Source: Paraliobacillus ryukyuensis (GTDB lineage: Bacteria > Bacillota > Bacilli > Bacillales > Amphibacillaceae). Taken from it: a stretch of DNA of 64,000 nt. Of the stretch, positions 52,258 to 61,220 are shown one piece after another; within the stretch, counting starts at the first letter, position 1; each line of letters starts with the position of its first letter. The translations under genes were made by a program, and so were the position numbers. The stretch spans positions 1 to 64,000 of the forward strand of contig NZ_QNRI01000009.1 of assembly GCF_003315295.1 (NCBI RefSeq), given 5' to 3'. Below the pieces are notes generated by a model. It was not told where the DNA came from and made no database searches. It saw only the letters and a list, made by a program, of their open reading frames with translations.

Positions 52258-53190
52258 TTAATCACGTAACGTACGGCCGGTCAAATGCAAAAAGACATCT
52301 TCTAATGTTGGTACTTGCACATTGACATTAGTTACTTGCACACCAAAAGCTTCTGTTTGATGAAATATACTAGTAAGTTTGTTACTACCTTTGGGAACGA
52401 TTAGCTTCATACCTTTGTCTATCTCATTCACCTGTATAATTTCATCATCCTCTTCTAATGTTTGCATCAATTCTTTGGAAATCGGATTCATATCGACTAA
52501 GATAGTCTCTTCATTCGATAGGACACTTTTCAATTCTTCCTTCGTTCCTGAAGCAATGATTTTTCCGTGATCCATAATATAAATACGATCACAAAGCTTC
52601 TCCACTTCTTCCATGTAATGGCTCGTGTATAAAACCGTCATCCCCCTCTCTTCATTTAACTGACGCACCATATCTAAAATGTAGCTCCTTGACTGCGGAT
52701 CAATGCCAACTGTCGGCTCATCCATAATCAAAATTTCGGGTTCATGCAGAAGTGCAACCGCAATATTAATTCGTCGTTGCATTCCACCAGAGTAATTTTT
52801 GACCAAATCTTTTTGTCGCTCTTGTAAACCAACTAAATTTAAGACTGAGTGAATCTTCTTTTCTAATTCTTTTCCGCGAAGTTTATATATTCTTCCAAAA
52901 AACTTTAGATTCTCGTATGCAGAAAGTTCTTCATATAACGCAATCTCCTGTGGCACTACGCCTAATACTTCACGAATTAATTGAGGATTTTTTACGACAC
53001 TTTTTCCATTCAAACGAATATCACCAGTTGTTGGTTTAATTAGTGACGATATCATCGAAATGGTGGTTGATTTACCAGCGCCGTTGGGCCCCAAAAGTCC
53101 GATCGATTCGCCTTTTTCCATATAAAAATTAATGCCGTCTACCGCTAATTGATCTTTAAATTTCTTTTGTAATAACTCTGTTTCAAGCAT
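52258..53190 (-). CDS. ABC exporter ATPase, LnrL-like
   Basis: A 310-aa ATPase. Walker A GLLGPNGAGKSTTISMISSL, signature YSGGMQRRINIAVAL, Walker B ILIMDEPTVGIDPQSR, switch His TSHYMEEVEKLCDR and C-terminal VPTLEDVFLHLTGRTLRD. Length equals, as I recall, YfiL/LnrL (311 aa). ATG 53190 after AGGAGGTAGGAGGC. In B. subtilis LnrLMN exports linearmycin-type polyene lipids and is induced through LnrJK; the identical gene order here suggests resistance to membrane-active compounds. Confidence 0.85.
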   Translation of the reverse strand: MLETELLQKKFKDQLAVDGINFYMEKGESIGLLGPNGAGKSTTISMISSLIKPTTGDIRLNGKSVVKNPQLIREVLGVVPQEIALYEELSAYENLKFFGRIYKLRGKELEKKIHSVLNLVGLQERQKDLVKNYSGGMQRRINIAVALLHEPEILIMDEPTVGIDPQSRSYILDMVRQLNEERGMTVLYTSHYMEEVEKLCDRIYIMDHGKIIASGTKEELKSVLSNEETILVDMNPISKELMQTLEEDDEIIQVNEIDKGMKLIVPKGSNKLTSIFHQTEAFGVQVTNVNVQVPTLEDVFLHLTGRTLRD

Positions 53191-53234
53191 GCCTCCTACC
53201 TCCTTAATTATTTCTAAATTTACTATACAAAGAA

Positions 53235-53258
53235 AAAGACAGTGCAACCACTGTCTTT
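53235..53258 (-). terminator. Internal terminator between the regulator pair and exporter genes
   Basis: AAAGACAGTG (53235-53244) pairs with CACTGTCTTT (53249-53258) and a 4-nt loop. The minus strand continues TTCTTTG. It sits 33 nt after the response-regulator stop, separating regulatory from export genes. Confidence 0.8.
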
Positions 53259-53291
53259 AGTCATTTCTTTATGCTCTTTTCATGACTTAAG

Positions 53292-53924
53292 TCATACGAG
53301 ATGGTGGCGAATCGTATAAATCGCCAGTTGGGTGCGATCTCTCAGTTCTAGTTTATCTAAAATAATACTGATATGATTCTTCACCGTACCAACGGAAAGA
53401 TGTAATTGATCAGCAATTTCTTTGTTGCTACGCCCATTTCCTATGTGCTGCATAATTTCCAATTCTCTAGGCGTTAAAGATGGATCAATTTCTTTCTCTA
53501 GATGTTGGTTGATTAACGTAGGCATAACTTTCGCAGCAACTTGGTCCTGTAATGACAAACCTCCTGATAAACAGCTTCGAATCGCTCGAATTAGATCCTC
53601 AGGTTCCGCATCTTTTAACATATAGCCATTTGCTCCATTACGAATCGCTTGCACGGTATACTGCTCATCATTAAACGTGGTTAGCATGAGAATTTTACGA
53701 TCTGGCCACTGGTTGTGTATGACTTGCGCAGCTTGCAAACCATCCATTTCTGGCATCCGAATATCAAGCACCACAATATCACATAAAGCGGATTCGCAAG
53801 CAGCGATAGCTTCTTTTCCGTTTTCTGCCTCCGCTATTACCTTTACTTCTGGATCAGTTTCCATCATCATCTTCAACCCTTGCCGTACTATTTTTTGATC
53901 TTCCGCTAAAATAACACGAATCAT
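53292..53924 (-). CDS. NarL/LuxR-family response regulator, LnrK-like
   Basis: A 210-aa regulator. The receiver domain has acidic pocket AEDQ, phospho-acceptor D54 in VVLDIRMPEMDG, Thr in MLTTFNDE and Lys in MLKDAEPEDL. The C-terminal LuxR helix-turn-helix is SLTPRELEIMQHIGNGRSNK then LHLSVGTVKNHISIILDKL. ATGA overlap with the kinase gene proves co-expression. Probable target: the promoter of the downstream exporter genes. Confidence 0.9.
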   Translation of the reverse strand: MIRVILAEDQKIVRQGLKMMMETDPEVKVIAEAENGKEAIAACESALCDIVVLDIRMPEMDGLQAAQVIHNQWPDRKILMLTTFNDEQYTVQAIRNGANGYMLKDAEPEDLIRAIRSCLSGGLSLQDQVAAKVMPTLINQHLEKEIDPSLTPRELEIMQHIGNGRSNKEIADQLHLSVGTVKNHISIILDKLELRDRTQLAIYTIRHHLV

Positions 53925-55063
53925 TCAAGTCTCATCTCCTTTTCCATCGGAATCATTCCATTCACAACAAATTCGCCGTTAATTTTTTGAATATCTACTC
54001 TTCCACCAACTTGTTGCATCCGCTCTCGCATACCGTTTAAACCAAAACCTTCTTGAACCGTACCCGCTTTTGTGTATGGATTACGTATTTCAAAATGAAA
54101 GTAATTCTGTGCTACTGATTCAAATAAAATGGTAGCTTCTTTCACTTCTCCATGACGCATCATGTTCGTTAATGCTTCTTGCACCACACGATATAAAGCA
54201 ACAACTTGTTCATTAAGCAATGGTGCAGTTAACGCTCCATGCTTAATCGAAAAGGTAATACGAACATGGCTTTCTGCTTCTAATTTACGAATTAAACCAA
54301 TAATAGCTGTCAATCCACCAGTTTCTTCACTTTTTAATGTTTTCACAGCAGCTCTGGTTTCTTCTAAACTTGTTTTTGCTAATGTTTTAAGGTGAGTGAG
54401 TTGCTCTTTTATCTCTTCATCTTCTGCTTGCATCCGCATCACTTCCAATTGCATCAGTAACCCGGTTAGTTGGTGTCCTACCGAATCATGCATGTCACGG
54501 GCGATCTGTGCTCGTTCTTCTTGTCTTGCAAGCTTATCACTTGTCACTAGTCTACGTTTCACTGAGCGGAACTCGCTTTGTAATGCTTCAAATTGTTCAC
54601 TTATTTGATTTTGATGCTGAATAACCTGGTAGAACGCTACTAACGCTATACCTAGTAAACTAGCAGTGACCATAATCGCAATTGGTACCTGGGCACCATA
54701 AGATGACAAATAGGGGAGAACAGCTAGTATCACAAGAGATATGTACGTGATAACAACGTATTTACCAGATAAGCGATAGAACGCCTCTCCAGCAATTAAT
54801 ATGTAAAGCAAAAAAGAAAAAAAGGAAACACTAGCTAACTGATTGGGATGAAAGACAAGAAAACATACCAAGCCCATTGCTATGAGCATTAGCATATAAA
54901 TCCAGCTTTGTGATGAAACTAACGGAAGTAAAAAGTATAAGGAAAAGAATAAAGCACTCGCAAGCATGATGATTGGATAACTCACAAATGGCCAATAATG
55001 AAATGATAGTCCAATCCACCATGTTAATCCGAATAATAAAAACCATAGCCAATACGAGCGCAT
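53921..55063 (-). CDS. Membrane sensor histidine kinase (HisKA_3), LnrJ-like
   Basis: A 380-aa kinase. Five or six N-terminal helices (residues 1-148) without an extracellular sensor domain fit an intramembrane-sensing type. A coiled coil (about 150-180) leads to QIARDMHDSVGHQLTGLLMQ (phospho-acceptor H192) of the HisKA_3 family. The HATPase part shows VVALYRVVQEALTNMMRHGE (N box) and GFGLNGMRERMQQVGGRV (G box). ATG 55063 after GGAGATGAAATA; the longer frame to 55153 overlaps a dead gene. It heads the five-gene LnrJKLMN-like locus. Confidence 0.88.
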   Translation of the reverse strand: MRSYWLWFLLFGLTWWIGLSFHYWPFVSYPIIMLASALFFSLYFLLPLVSSQSWIYMLMLIAMGLVCFLVFHPNQLASVSFFSFLLYILIAGEAFYRLSGKYVVITYISLVILAVLPYLSSYGAQVPIAIMVTASLLGIALVAFYQVIQHQNQISEQFEALQSEFRSVKRRLVTSDKLARQEERAQIARDMHDSVGHQLTGLLMQLEVMRMQAEDEEIKEQLTHLKTLAKTSLEETRAAVKTLKSEETGGLTAIIGLIRKLEAESHVRITFSIKHGALTAPLLNEQVVALYRVVQEALTNMMRHGEVKEATILFESVAQNYFHFEIRNPYTKAGTVQEGFGLNGMRERMQQVGGRVDIQKINGEFVVNGMIPMEKEMRLE

Positions 55064-55136
55064 TATTTCATCTCCAATCGAACGAGGTAATCTTGTTTTA
55101 CAATAGCAAACAATGATAAAAAACAAAAGATTAATT

Positions 55137-55447
55137 TTATTTGCTCGCATCAATTGTCTGTTTTATCTCTTCTTGGTAACTTGAAGGTGGAATTCGACCA
55201 TTGTTTTGTTGATATTTCTCTCCACTTAAAATAATCGGATGCTCATTCAAATAATCCATGTCAACATACGCTCGCATAAGTGGTTCAAAGAATCCTACCA
55301 ATCGTATCATCGATTCTTTACTGTTCTTACTTTCTTTTGATACGAGATATACGAGCTGGCTATAGCAATCATTTCTTTTCCAGTAATCGTTCCTATACCT
55401 GGGACATGCCAATGTTGATTATATGCAGAGGCGTATCGATACATCAT
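55137..55447 (-). pseudogene. Frameshifted small gene of unknown family
   Basis: ATG 55447 starts MMYRYASAYNQHWHVPGIGT then ITGKEMIAIASSYISYQKKV and stops. The adjacent frame resumes with ESMIRLVGFFEPLMRAYVDM, DYLNEHPIILSGEKYQQNNG and RIPPSSYQEEIKQTIDASK to the stop at 55137. One frameshift near 55310-55340 explains both. No family recognised. It lies just upstream of the histidine kinase. Confidence 0.5.
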
Positions 55448-55564
55448 CCCTTTTATTCGGAGTTGTTAATAAAATAATAATATGAAGTTCTTGTAATTAC
55501 TAGTGCCCTATTAGTGAAAAAACGTAATGCATCTTCTCAAACAAAATAGTTTGAATTAAAGACG

Positions 55565-55594
55565 TTTACACCTATACATCTATGGGTATATAAT
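55565..55594 (+). promoter_or_regulatory. Sigma-A promoter of the PAS-MCP gene
   Basis: TTTACA (55565-55570), an 18-nt spacer and TATAAT (55589-55594). Transcription would start near 55601, about 64 nt before the chosen ATG. No sigma-D (TAAA/GCCGATAT) sequence is seen, unusual for a chemotaxis gene. Confidence 0.65.
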
Positions 55595-55664
55595 AAAAGT
55601 AGCTAAACTATTCGTGCAGATTTTCACAAATAGTAGTATGTATAACAAATATAGGAGCGAACAA

Positions 55665-56576
55665 ATGACAACTATAGATAGCAATTTAAGTCACATGGAT
55701 GAACTTGTCGTACAAGCCATTGAGGATAATCTAGCAGTTATTCGTTTTAATTTAGATAGAAGAGTTGCCTATGCAAATAAACTTTTTGCAGTTACGATGG
55801 GATATACACCAGAGGAAATGATTGGAATGGACCATAAGCAATTTTGCTTCCCTTCCTTTGCAAATAGTTCAGATTATACGGTGTTCTGGAATAATTTAAA
55901 ACGAGGTAAAAGTATTCAAGATAAAGTTGAGCGGAGAGATAAGCATGGTAAGCAGATTTGGTTAGAAGCTACTTATATGCCAATTCGGAATGAAGATGGT
56001 AAAATTGTTAGTATTACAAAGATAGCAACAGATATTACAGACAGACAACACACAATCACAAATGTCGTTGATAAATTGCAAGAAATGGCTACCGACCTTA
56101 ATGAACGTGCCTCGGATGGCATTAATCGAAGCAATGAAATCTTTAAATCTATCGAGACGATTGCATCAATCTATCAACAAAATAACCATACATTGTCTAA
56201 TTTGCAAAGTCAGACAGAAACGATTCAAGGTATCGTCAAAACCATTCGCACCATTGCGTCACAAACCAATCTACTAGCATTAAATGCAGCTATTGAAGCT
56301 GCTAGAGCTGGTGAACACGGTCGTGGATTTAGCGTCGTGGCAGATGAAGTACGCAAACTTTCCTCTGGAGTAGATGATTCTATCTCAGAAATCAGGGGGA
56401 TGGTGGAATCGATTACTAAAAATATTGAAACTGTTACAAGTAGCAGCAGTAATATCCATGTTCAAGTTGAGGACACGCAAGCTAAAATGAAAACTGCGAC
56501 TGATGATTTCAATAATATCTCCGCGGCAGCCGAACAATTGGATCAACGCGCAAAAGATGTAAGTAATGTTATCTAA
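55665..56576 (+). CDS. Soluble PAS-domain methyl-accepting chemotaxis-type protein
   Basis: A 303-aa cytoplasmic signalling protein with no membrane helix. The PAS fold (about 15-125) shows [30 protein letters not shown] and [20 protein letters not shown]. The MCP signalling domain (about 140-300) has the universal hairpin tip [20 protein letters not shown] then [18 protein letters not shown]. It is shorter than classical receptors, lacks methylation helices and resembles B. subtilis YfmS. ATG 55665 after AGGAGCGAACAA. Strong terminator follows. Confidence 0.88.
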   Translation: MTTIDSNLSHMDELVVQAIEDNLAVIRFNLDRRVAYANKLFAVTMGYTPEEMIGMDHKQFCFPSFANSSDYTVFWNNLKRGKSIQDKVERRDKHGKQIWLEATYMPIRNEDGKIVSITKIATDITDRQHTITNVVDKLQEMATDLNERASDGINRSNEIFKSIETIASIYQQNNHTLSNLQSQTETIQGIVKTIRTIASQTNLLALNAAIEAARAGEHGRGFSVVADEVRKLSSGVDDSISEIRGMVESITKNIETVTSSSSNIHVQVEDTQAKMKTATDDFNNISAAAEQLDQRAKDVSNVI

Positions 56577-56591
56577 AGCATATGTAATAAT

Positions 56592-56633
56592 AAAAACGGC
56601 GGCAATCAAATCAATTTGGTTGCCGCCGTTTTT
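56592..56633 (+). terminator. Strong terminator after the PAS-MCP gene
   Basis: AAAAACGGCGGCAA pairs with TTGCCGCCGTTTTT (14 bp), with A/T runs both sides. It lies between convergent genes and probably works both ways. Confidence 0.93.
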
Positions 56634-56653
56634 ATTATTTATAATTATATTTT

Positions 56654-57640
56654 TTATTCATATTCCTTTTGAATATCAACTGTGCTTCTCACCGTATCAA
56701 TTGGTCTAACTTGCCGTTCAATTTCTTCTCGTTTTGCTTCTAGAAATGGCGGGAGAGATAACTTCTCTCCAAGTGTTTCATAAGGTTCATCACCCATAAA
56801 GCCAGGACCATCTGTTGCAAACTCAAACAATATTTGTGGTGCAACACGTGCATATAAAGATTCGAAAAAGAAGCGATCGACATAGCCGGATGTTTGGAAC
56901 CCGAACATAGACATTCGTTTAATCCACTCTTCCAGCACATCCCGATTGTCAACTCGAAACGCAGCATGATGCACAGTTCCGTAACCTTGTCGTCCCTGTG
57001 GCAAACGCTCATTATGCTCTACAATGACTTGGGCACCATTTCCACCTTGCCCAACTTCGAACAAATGAAACGAATCATCATTTTTAATTTCAGTAAATAA
57101 TAAGACCTCTTCTAACACGCGTTTAAAGAAATCAAAATCTGCTATACGGACATGAATTGGACCCAGTCCGGTAATTGCATATTCCAATGGAATGGGCCCT
57201 TCTTGCCAAGGTGTACCCGAAGCCACCCCTTGATTATTTTCATCAGAAACCAACTGATATTGTTGATCATCAAAATCCACAAACGACAATACTTTGGTGC
57301 CAAACTGGTTTTGCACCCCGCTATGCTTTATTTCCAAGCGATCAAATCGTTTTACCCAGTAATCCAAAGCCTCATCACTTGGCACACGAAAACCAGTGCG
57401 ATATATTTCATTTGTACCATGCTTTCCCTTTGGTATGCCTGGAAAATCAAAGAATGTCATATCAGTACCTGGGCTGCCTTTATCATCTGCAAAAAATAAA
57501 TGATAGGTTTGAATATCATCTTGATTGACGGATTTTTTTACTAAACGCATCCCTAGTACATAAGTGAAAAAGTGATAGTTTTTCTCTGCACTGCTAGTGA
57601 TCGCGGTAACATGGTGCATGCCTTTTAAACTAGTTACCAT
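56654..57640 (-). CDS. Ring-cleaving dioxygenase-like VOC protein (MhqA/MhqO type)
   Basis: A 328-aa tandem glyoxalase/extradiol dioxygenase. The first metal His is in LKGMHHVTAITSSAEKNYHF, the second in GTVHHAAFRVDN, and the Glu ligand in PQILFEFATDGPGF. FFDFPGIPKGKHGTNEIYRT and GLGPIHVRIADFDFFKRVL are family blocks. B. subtilis MhqA/MhqE/MhqO-type proteins protect against quinones and catechols under MhqR. No MarR-type regulator is adjacent. GGAGGTGTTACC before the ATG. Confidence 0.85.
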   Translation of the reverse strand: MVTSLKGMHHVTAITSSAEKNYHFFTYVLGMRLVKKSVNQDDIQTYHLFFADDKGSPGTDMTFFDFPGIPKGKHGTNEIYRTGFRVPSDEALDYWVKRFDRLEIKHSGVQNQFGTKVLSFVDFDDQQYQLVSDENNQGVASGTPWQEGPIPLEYAITGLGPIHVRIADFDFFKRVLEEVLLFTEIKNDDSFHLFEVGQGGNGAQVIVEHNERLPQGRQGYGTVHHAAFRVDNRDVLEEWIKRMSMFGFQTSGYVDRFFFESLYARVAPQILFEFATDGPGFMGDEPYETLGEKLSLPPFLEAKREEIERQVRPIDTVRSTVDIQKEYE

Positions 57641-57995
57641 GGTAACACCTCCATTTTATCTCTTATCATATAATATCCAATTAATTATCTTTAATTCAAG
57701 ATAAATGTAGCACGATCTATGTTCATGCGTCAACTGAATTGTTTCTAAGGTGTTTTTGATATGAAGAAATTGACTTAATTTAAAACGATTAAAGCGTTGG
57801 GTGAAAGCAAAACGGGTGAAAACAGCATTTACACACATTGGATCTAAAAGTACGGTGAATTGTTTTATGGTGGGAATGTAAACAATGTGAATCATAAAAT
57901 AGAACCAATCATATTAACATCTATTACCTGGAAAAAACTATTATGACCGAAGAGATTTTTAATCCCATACTTATACTGCCAGTATGAATCAAAAA
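57641..57995. other. Gene-free interval
   Basis: No supported gene, repeat or RNA motif in these 355 nt. Two short minus-strand frames have no ribosome site and no protein-like composition. Confidence 0.5.
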
Positions 57996-58041
57996 AGCTT
58001 GAAGGACTGCCTATTACTTCAATTGCAGTGTCCTTCAAGCT
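57991..58041 (-). terminator. Terminator of the mevalonate operon
   Basis: AGCTTGAAGGAC (57996-58007) pairs perfectly with GTCCTTCAAGCT (58030-58041), plus inner TGC/GCA. The minus strand continues TTTTTGATTC. Five nt past the mvaK2 stop codon. Confidence 0.9.
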
Positions 58042-58045
58042 CTTT

Positions 58046-59149
58046 TTATTCATGCTTAATAATCCTAGTCCCATTAATCGACGGCATCAGATCTAACGTT
58101 TTAATCCCAATCTGTTCCCACACTTGATTTAATTTAACGACGTTTTCTTCCCCTTCGACAAAAGCAATGCCACAATCACCGCCACCTGCACCAGATGACT
58201 TGCCACTTCCATAATCCTCTGCAAGATTTGCCAATTGATTTAACAAAGTTGTCTCTATTTCCACTCCAGCTTGATTACTCAGTCGACGTAACACATTCCG
58301 ATTTTGTTTAATACCGTCCAACATCAATTTTGCATTATCAGTTTTACAGCCATTGACGATTGTTTCAACAGCTTTTTGACTATCCGTTAAAAAGTTTTGA
58401 TAGACTTGCTGATTATTTTCCTTTAATTGCTGGATACGCGTGACCATTGGTGCTGTTGCAGCAGCTTTGCCTGTCCAACCAACACAGAATACTAAACTGC
58501 TAGGTAGGTTAAGTTTCTCTATATGTAAGGAAGCCCAATTTCCATCAACAATTTTACTTATGTTGCATTGTGTTTTCAATTGTTTTAATAACCATGAACC
58601 ATCAAACGAAGTATAGTGCAACCAACCTCCATAAGTGGAGGCTGCAATATCTGCACAAGAACCATTTCCTTGGGTTTGAAAATGAGAAATAGCAGCTAAT
58701 TTATAAATAATATCTTTGTCTAACGTTTCATCTTTATGTAATCGTAAAATAGCTGAGATTGTTGCGACTGTAATTGCTGCACTAGATCCTAATCCATATT
58801 TGATGCCAGATGAATCATCTAGCTCACTTGTCACGCTTAATTGAAACGGCTGAATAGTAATTTGTTGCTCAGTCAAATAAGCATATACTGTTTGCATAGC
58901 CTGTTGCATAAATCGCAATCGATTATCTGAGATTGAAAAAGTCACTTTTCCATTGACATAGTACCATTTCACTTGATTTAATCCTAATTGGGGTAAATCA
59001 AGTACTTGGGCGTTACTCTCTGCAATAGATACGTTAATATAGCGATTAACAGCTACAACGATACCAGGTTGATTTAATTCCGTCACCGCATATTCACCAG
59101 CTATCAACAATTTACCTGGTGTTGCGATTTGATAGGATCTAGCTTGCAT
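58046..59149 (-). CDS. mvaK2: Phosphomevalonate kinase
   Basis: A 367-aa GHMP kinase converting mevalonate-5-phosphate to the diphosphate. Motif 1 is TPGKLLIAGEYAVTELNQPG, motif 2 (ATP loop) is GIKYGLGSSAAITVATISAI and motif 3 is GSGKSSGAGGGDCGIAFVEG. Size and the AVTE/GIKYGLGSS variants are those of bacterial PMK. GAAGAGGGACGAGC before the ATG. Third and last of the mva genes, 30 nt after mvaD. Confidence 0.94.
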   Translation of the reverse strand: MQARSYQIATPGKLLIAGEYAVTELNQPGIVVAVNRYINVSIAESNAQVLDLPQLGLNQVKWYYVNGKVTFSISDNRLRFMQQAMQTVYAYLTEQQITIQPFQLSVTSELDDSSGIKYGLGSSAAITVATISAILRLHKDETLDKDIIYKLAAISHFQTQGNGSCADIAASTYGGWLHYTSFDGSWLLKQLKTQCNISKIVDGNWASLHIEKLNLPSSLVFCVGWTGKAAATAPMVTRIQQLKENNQQVYQNFLTDSQKAVETIVNGCKTDNAKLMLDGIKQNRNVLRRLSNQAGVEIETTLLNQLANLAEDYGSGKSSGAGGGDCGIAFVEGEENVVKLNQVWEQIGIKTLDLMPSINGTRIIKHE

Positions 59150-59179
59150 GCTCGTCCCTCTTCCATTTCATTTTTAATA

Positions 59180-60154
59180 CTACAAATAGGTAATTCCAGG
59201 GCCTATGCGACAATGATGAATCTGCTGAACAACAGGTAATGTTTCCAAGGATTCATGAATTACTTGCTCTTCTTCTGGTTGGCAAACAATTTTTACATTT
59301 GGGCCAGCATCTATCGTGAAATATGCTTCTATCCCTTTTTCACGCAGTGCTTGCACCTCTTGCATCACTTCGACGGTTGCACTTTGCCAATACATAAAAG
59401 GCGGATTGGCACCTAATGTAGTAGCATGCATCTTCAATGCATTCGCCTCCACTACTTGACCTAACTTAGTAAAGTCTCTCTCATTTATTGCCTCTTTTAT
59501 TGCGATAAGATCTTGTTCTACTGCTTCTAGCCAACCAGCAAAAAAAGGCGATGTCTGTACCGTTCGCTTCATGCCTTCACGAGACAATACTTTTTTCGCC
59601 TTCGTTGTAACTTCTACTGAAAGAATTCGTAAATCCCAAGCATCCTTTTTCAAAATCTGTTGGGCATAACAATCCGACCCATCAGCATTACTTCCTTTTT
59701 CCCACTCGACATATCCACCAAAGATAGAACGACTGGCTGATCCAGAGCCTTGACGTGCCAGTTGAGATAATTCTCTGTCAGTAAGTTGTAAGCCAATTGC
59801 TTTTGCAGAAGCTGCTGCCAATGCCGCATATCCCGAAGCTGAAGAAGCAAAACCAGCTGCAGTCGGCACATGATTTTGCGATTTCACGCAAGCAAACATC
59901 GGTTTTTTTGCGTTAGCACGAACACGATCTAAAAACGCAGATATTTTCATTAACTCTTTTTCTTCTGCAAGTTCTCCATTAAAATAAAATTCATCAGCTT
60001 GTAACGCGGGCAAAAACTCCACAGTAGTAATAGTATAGAATTTATCCAAAGTCACTGACAAACTATTATTTGTCGGAAGGAAAAGCGCTTCGTCACGTTT
60101 CCCCCAGTATTTGATTAAGGCAATATTGGTATGTGCTTTAACGGTTGCTTTCAT
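59180..60154 (-). CDS. mvaD: Diphosphomevalonate decarboxylase
   Basis: A 324-aa GHMP-fold decarboxylase producing IPP with ATP. AHTNIALIKYWGKRDEALFL is the family N-terminus; the ATP loop is VPTAAGFASSASGYAALAAA; GSGSASRSIFGGYVEWEKG and the catalytic Asp in YFTIDAGPNVKIVCQ are present. AAAGGAG before the ATG. Middle gene of the operon, 17 nt behind mvaK1. Confidence 0.96.
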   Translation of the reverse strand: MKATVKAHTNIALIKYWGKRDEALFLPTNNSLSVTLDKFYTITTVEFLPALQADEFYFNGELAEEKELMKISAFLDRVRANAKKPMFACVKSQNHVPTAAGFASSASGYAALAAASAKAIGLQLTDRELSQLARQGSGSASRSIFGGYVEWEKGSNADGSDCYAQQILKKDAWDLRILSVEVTTKAKKVLSREGMKRTVQTSPFFAGWLEAVEQDLIAIKEAINERDFTKLGQVVEANALKMHATTLGANPPFMYWQSATVEVMQEVQALREKGIEAYFTIDAGPNVKIVCQPEEEQVIHESLETLPVVQQIHHCRIGPGITYL

Positions 60155-60171
60155 ACGATAAGCTCCTTTAT

Positions 60172-61155
60172 TTACGATCCGCTAACTGTAGTGGTAGTAT
60201 ATTGATTTTCGTCACTGCCAATTTGAAAATGCCATGTTTGGTCTGCTCCAGCATGTAAAAATCGTTCAGCCAATTTTTTAGCGTGAACGGCATGCTTCGC
60301 AAGTGCAATGATACAACCACCTCGTCCGCCACCAGTTAGTTTAGCACCTAAAGCCCCAGCTTGACGTGCAACTTTGACTAGGTAATCAATTCCTGCGTCA
60401 CTAACACCTAGATGGACTAATTCATCCTGTGCACGATTTAGAATATCTCCTAAAGCATCAAGATCTCCGTCTTTTAATGCTCGCTTTGCTTCCTTGGTTA
60501 GATGACCTAATGATTTAATGGAATACTTCGTTTGATCGGTTATCGATTTATATTTTTCTTTAATGCTAGATACCGCTGCATGGGTATCACCAATTCTTCC
60601 GGTATCTGCAACCACAATATGAAAGGCTTGTTTAATGTCTACTTTTTTACTTCGCTTATCTTTTTCGAACCATATTGGTGCATCACTAGTGACAGCTTCC
60701 ATATCTATTCCACTTGGACTTCCATGTGCATATGTTTCCGCCATATGAACAAGCTCGAGTAAGTCATCCTTACTTAATGGCTCATTAAAAAAATGATACA
60801 AACTACGCACAACAGCAGTAGCAATAGCAGCGCTAGAACCGAGTCCTCTCCCAATTGGAATAGTCGACTTAATATGCATGCGAAATCCATTTGGTTCTCT
60901 ATTCAATTTTTTGCATGTCTGTTTAATACAAGTAGCAATGCCTTTTAGTTTTTCAGGGATGCTATTTAAAGGTCCAACATAGAAGCTACTTTCTAGTAGT
61001 ACTGGCCCTTCATTGGGCTGTACGATAGATTTCACATGTATAGATGGAAAAGGTAATGCAATTGCTGGTTCTCCATATACAACGGCATGCTCACCTACTA
61101 ATATCAGTTTACTATGTGCACTGCCAATTGCTAACTGCTGTGGTAGTTCTAACAT
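60172..61155 (-). CDS. mvaK1: Mevalonate kinase
   Basis: A 327-aa GHMP kinase. Motif 1 AHSKLILVGEHAVVYGEPAI, motif 2 IPIGRGLGSSAAIATAVVRS, ASGxD-like GSPSGIDMEA with the catalytic Asp, and motif 3 KLTGGGRGGCIIAL. It phosphorylates mevalonate. AAAGGAGAGG before the ATG. HMG-CoA synthase and reductase are not in the window and should lie elsewhere. Most bacilli use the MEP route instead, so this operon is taxonomically informative. Confidence 0.96.
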   Translation of the reverse strand: MLELPQQLAIGSAHSKLILVGEHAVVYGEPAIALPFPSIHVKSIVQPNEGPVLLESSFYVGPLNSIPEKLKGIATCIKQTCKKLNREPNGFRMHIKSTIPIGRGLGSSAAIATAVVRSLYHFFNEPLSKDDLLELVHMAETYAHGSPSGIDMEAVTSDAPIWFEKDKRSKKVDIKQAFHIVVADTGRIGDTHAAVSSIKEKYKSITDQTKYSIKSLGHLTKEAKRALKDGDLDALGDILNRAQDELVHLGVSDAGIDYLVKVARQAGALGAKLTGGGRGGCIIALAKHAVHAKKLAERFLHAGADQTWHFQIGSDENQYTTTTVSGS

Positions 61156-61220
61156 GTTGCTGCCTCTCCTTTATCTATCACTTTTCTTCTGCATTCCAAA
61201 GAACAATTCCCAAACGTACT

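Noticed and set aside
57656-58074. Two minus-strand ORFs between the dioxygenase-like gene and mvaK2
   Set aside because: One runs through the mevalonate terminator; neither has start signals or protein-like sequence.
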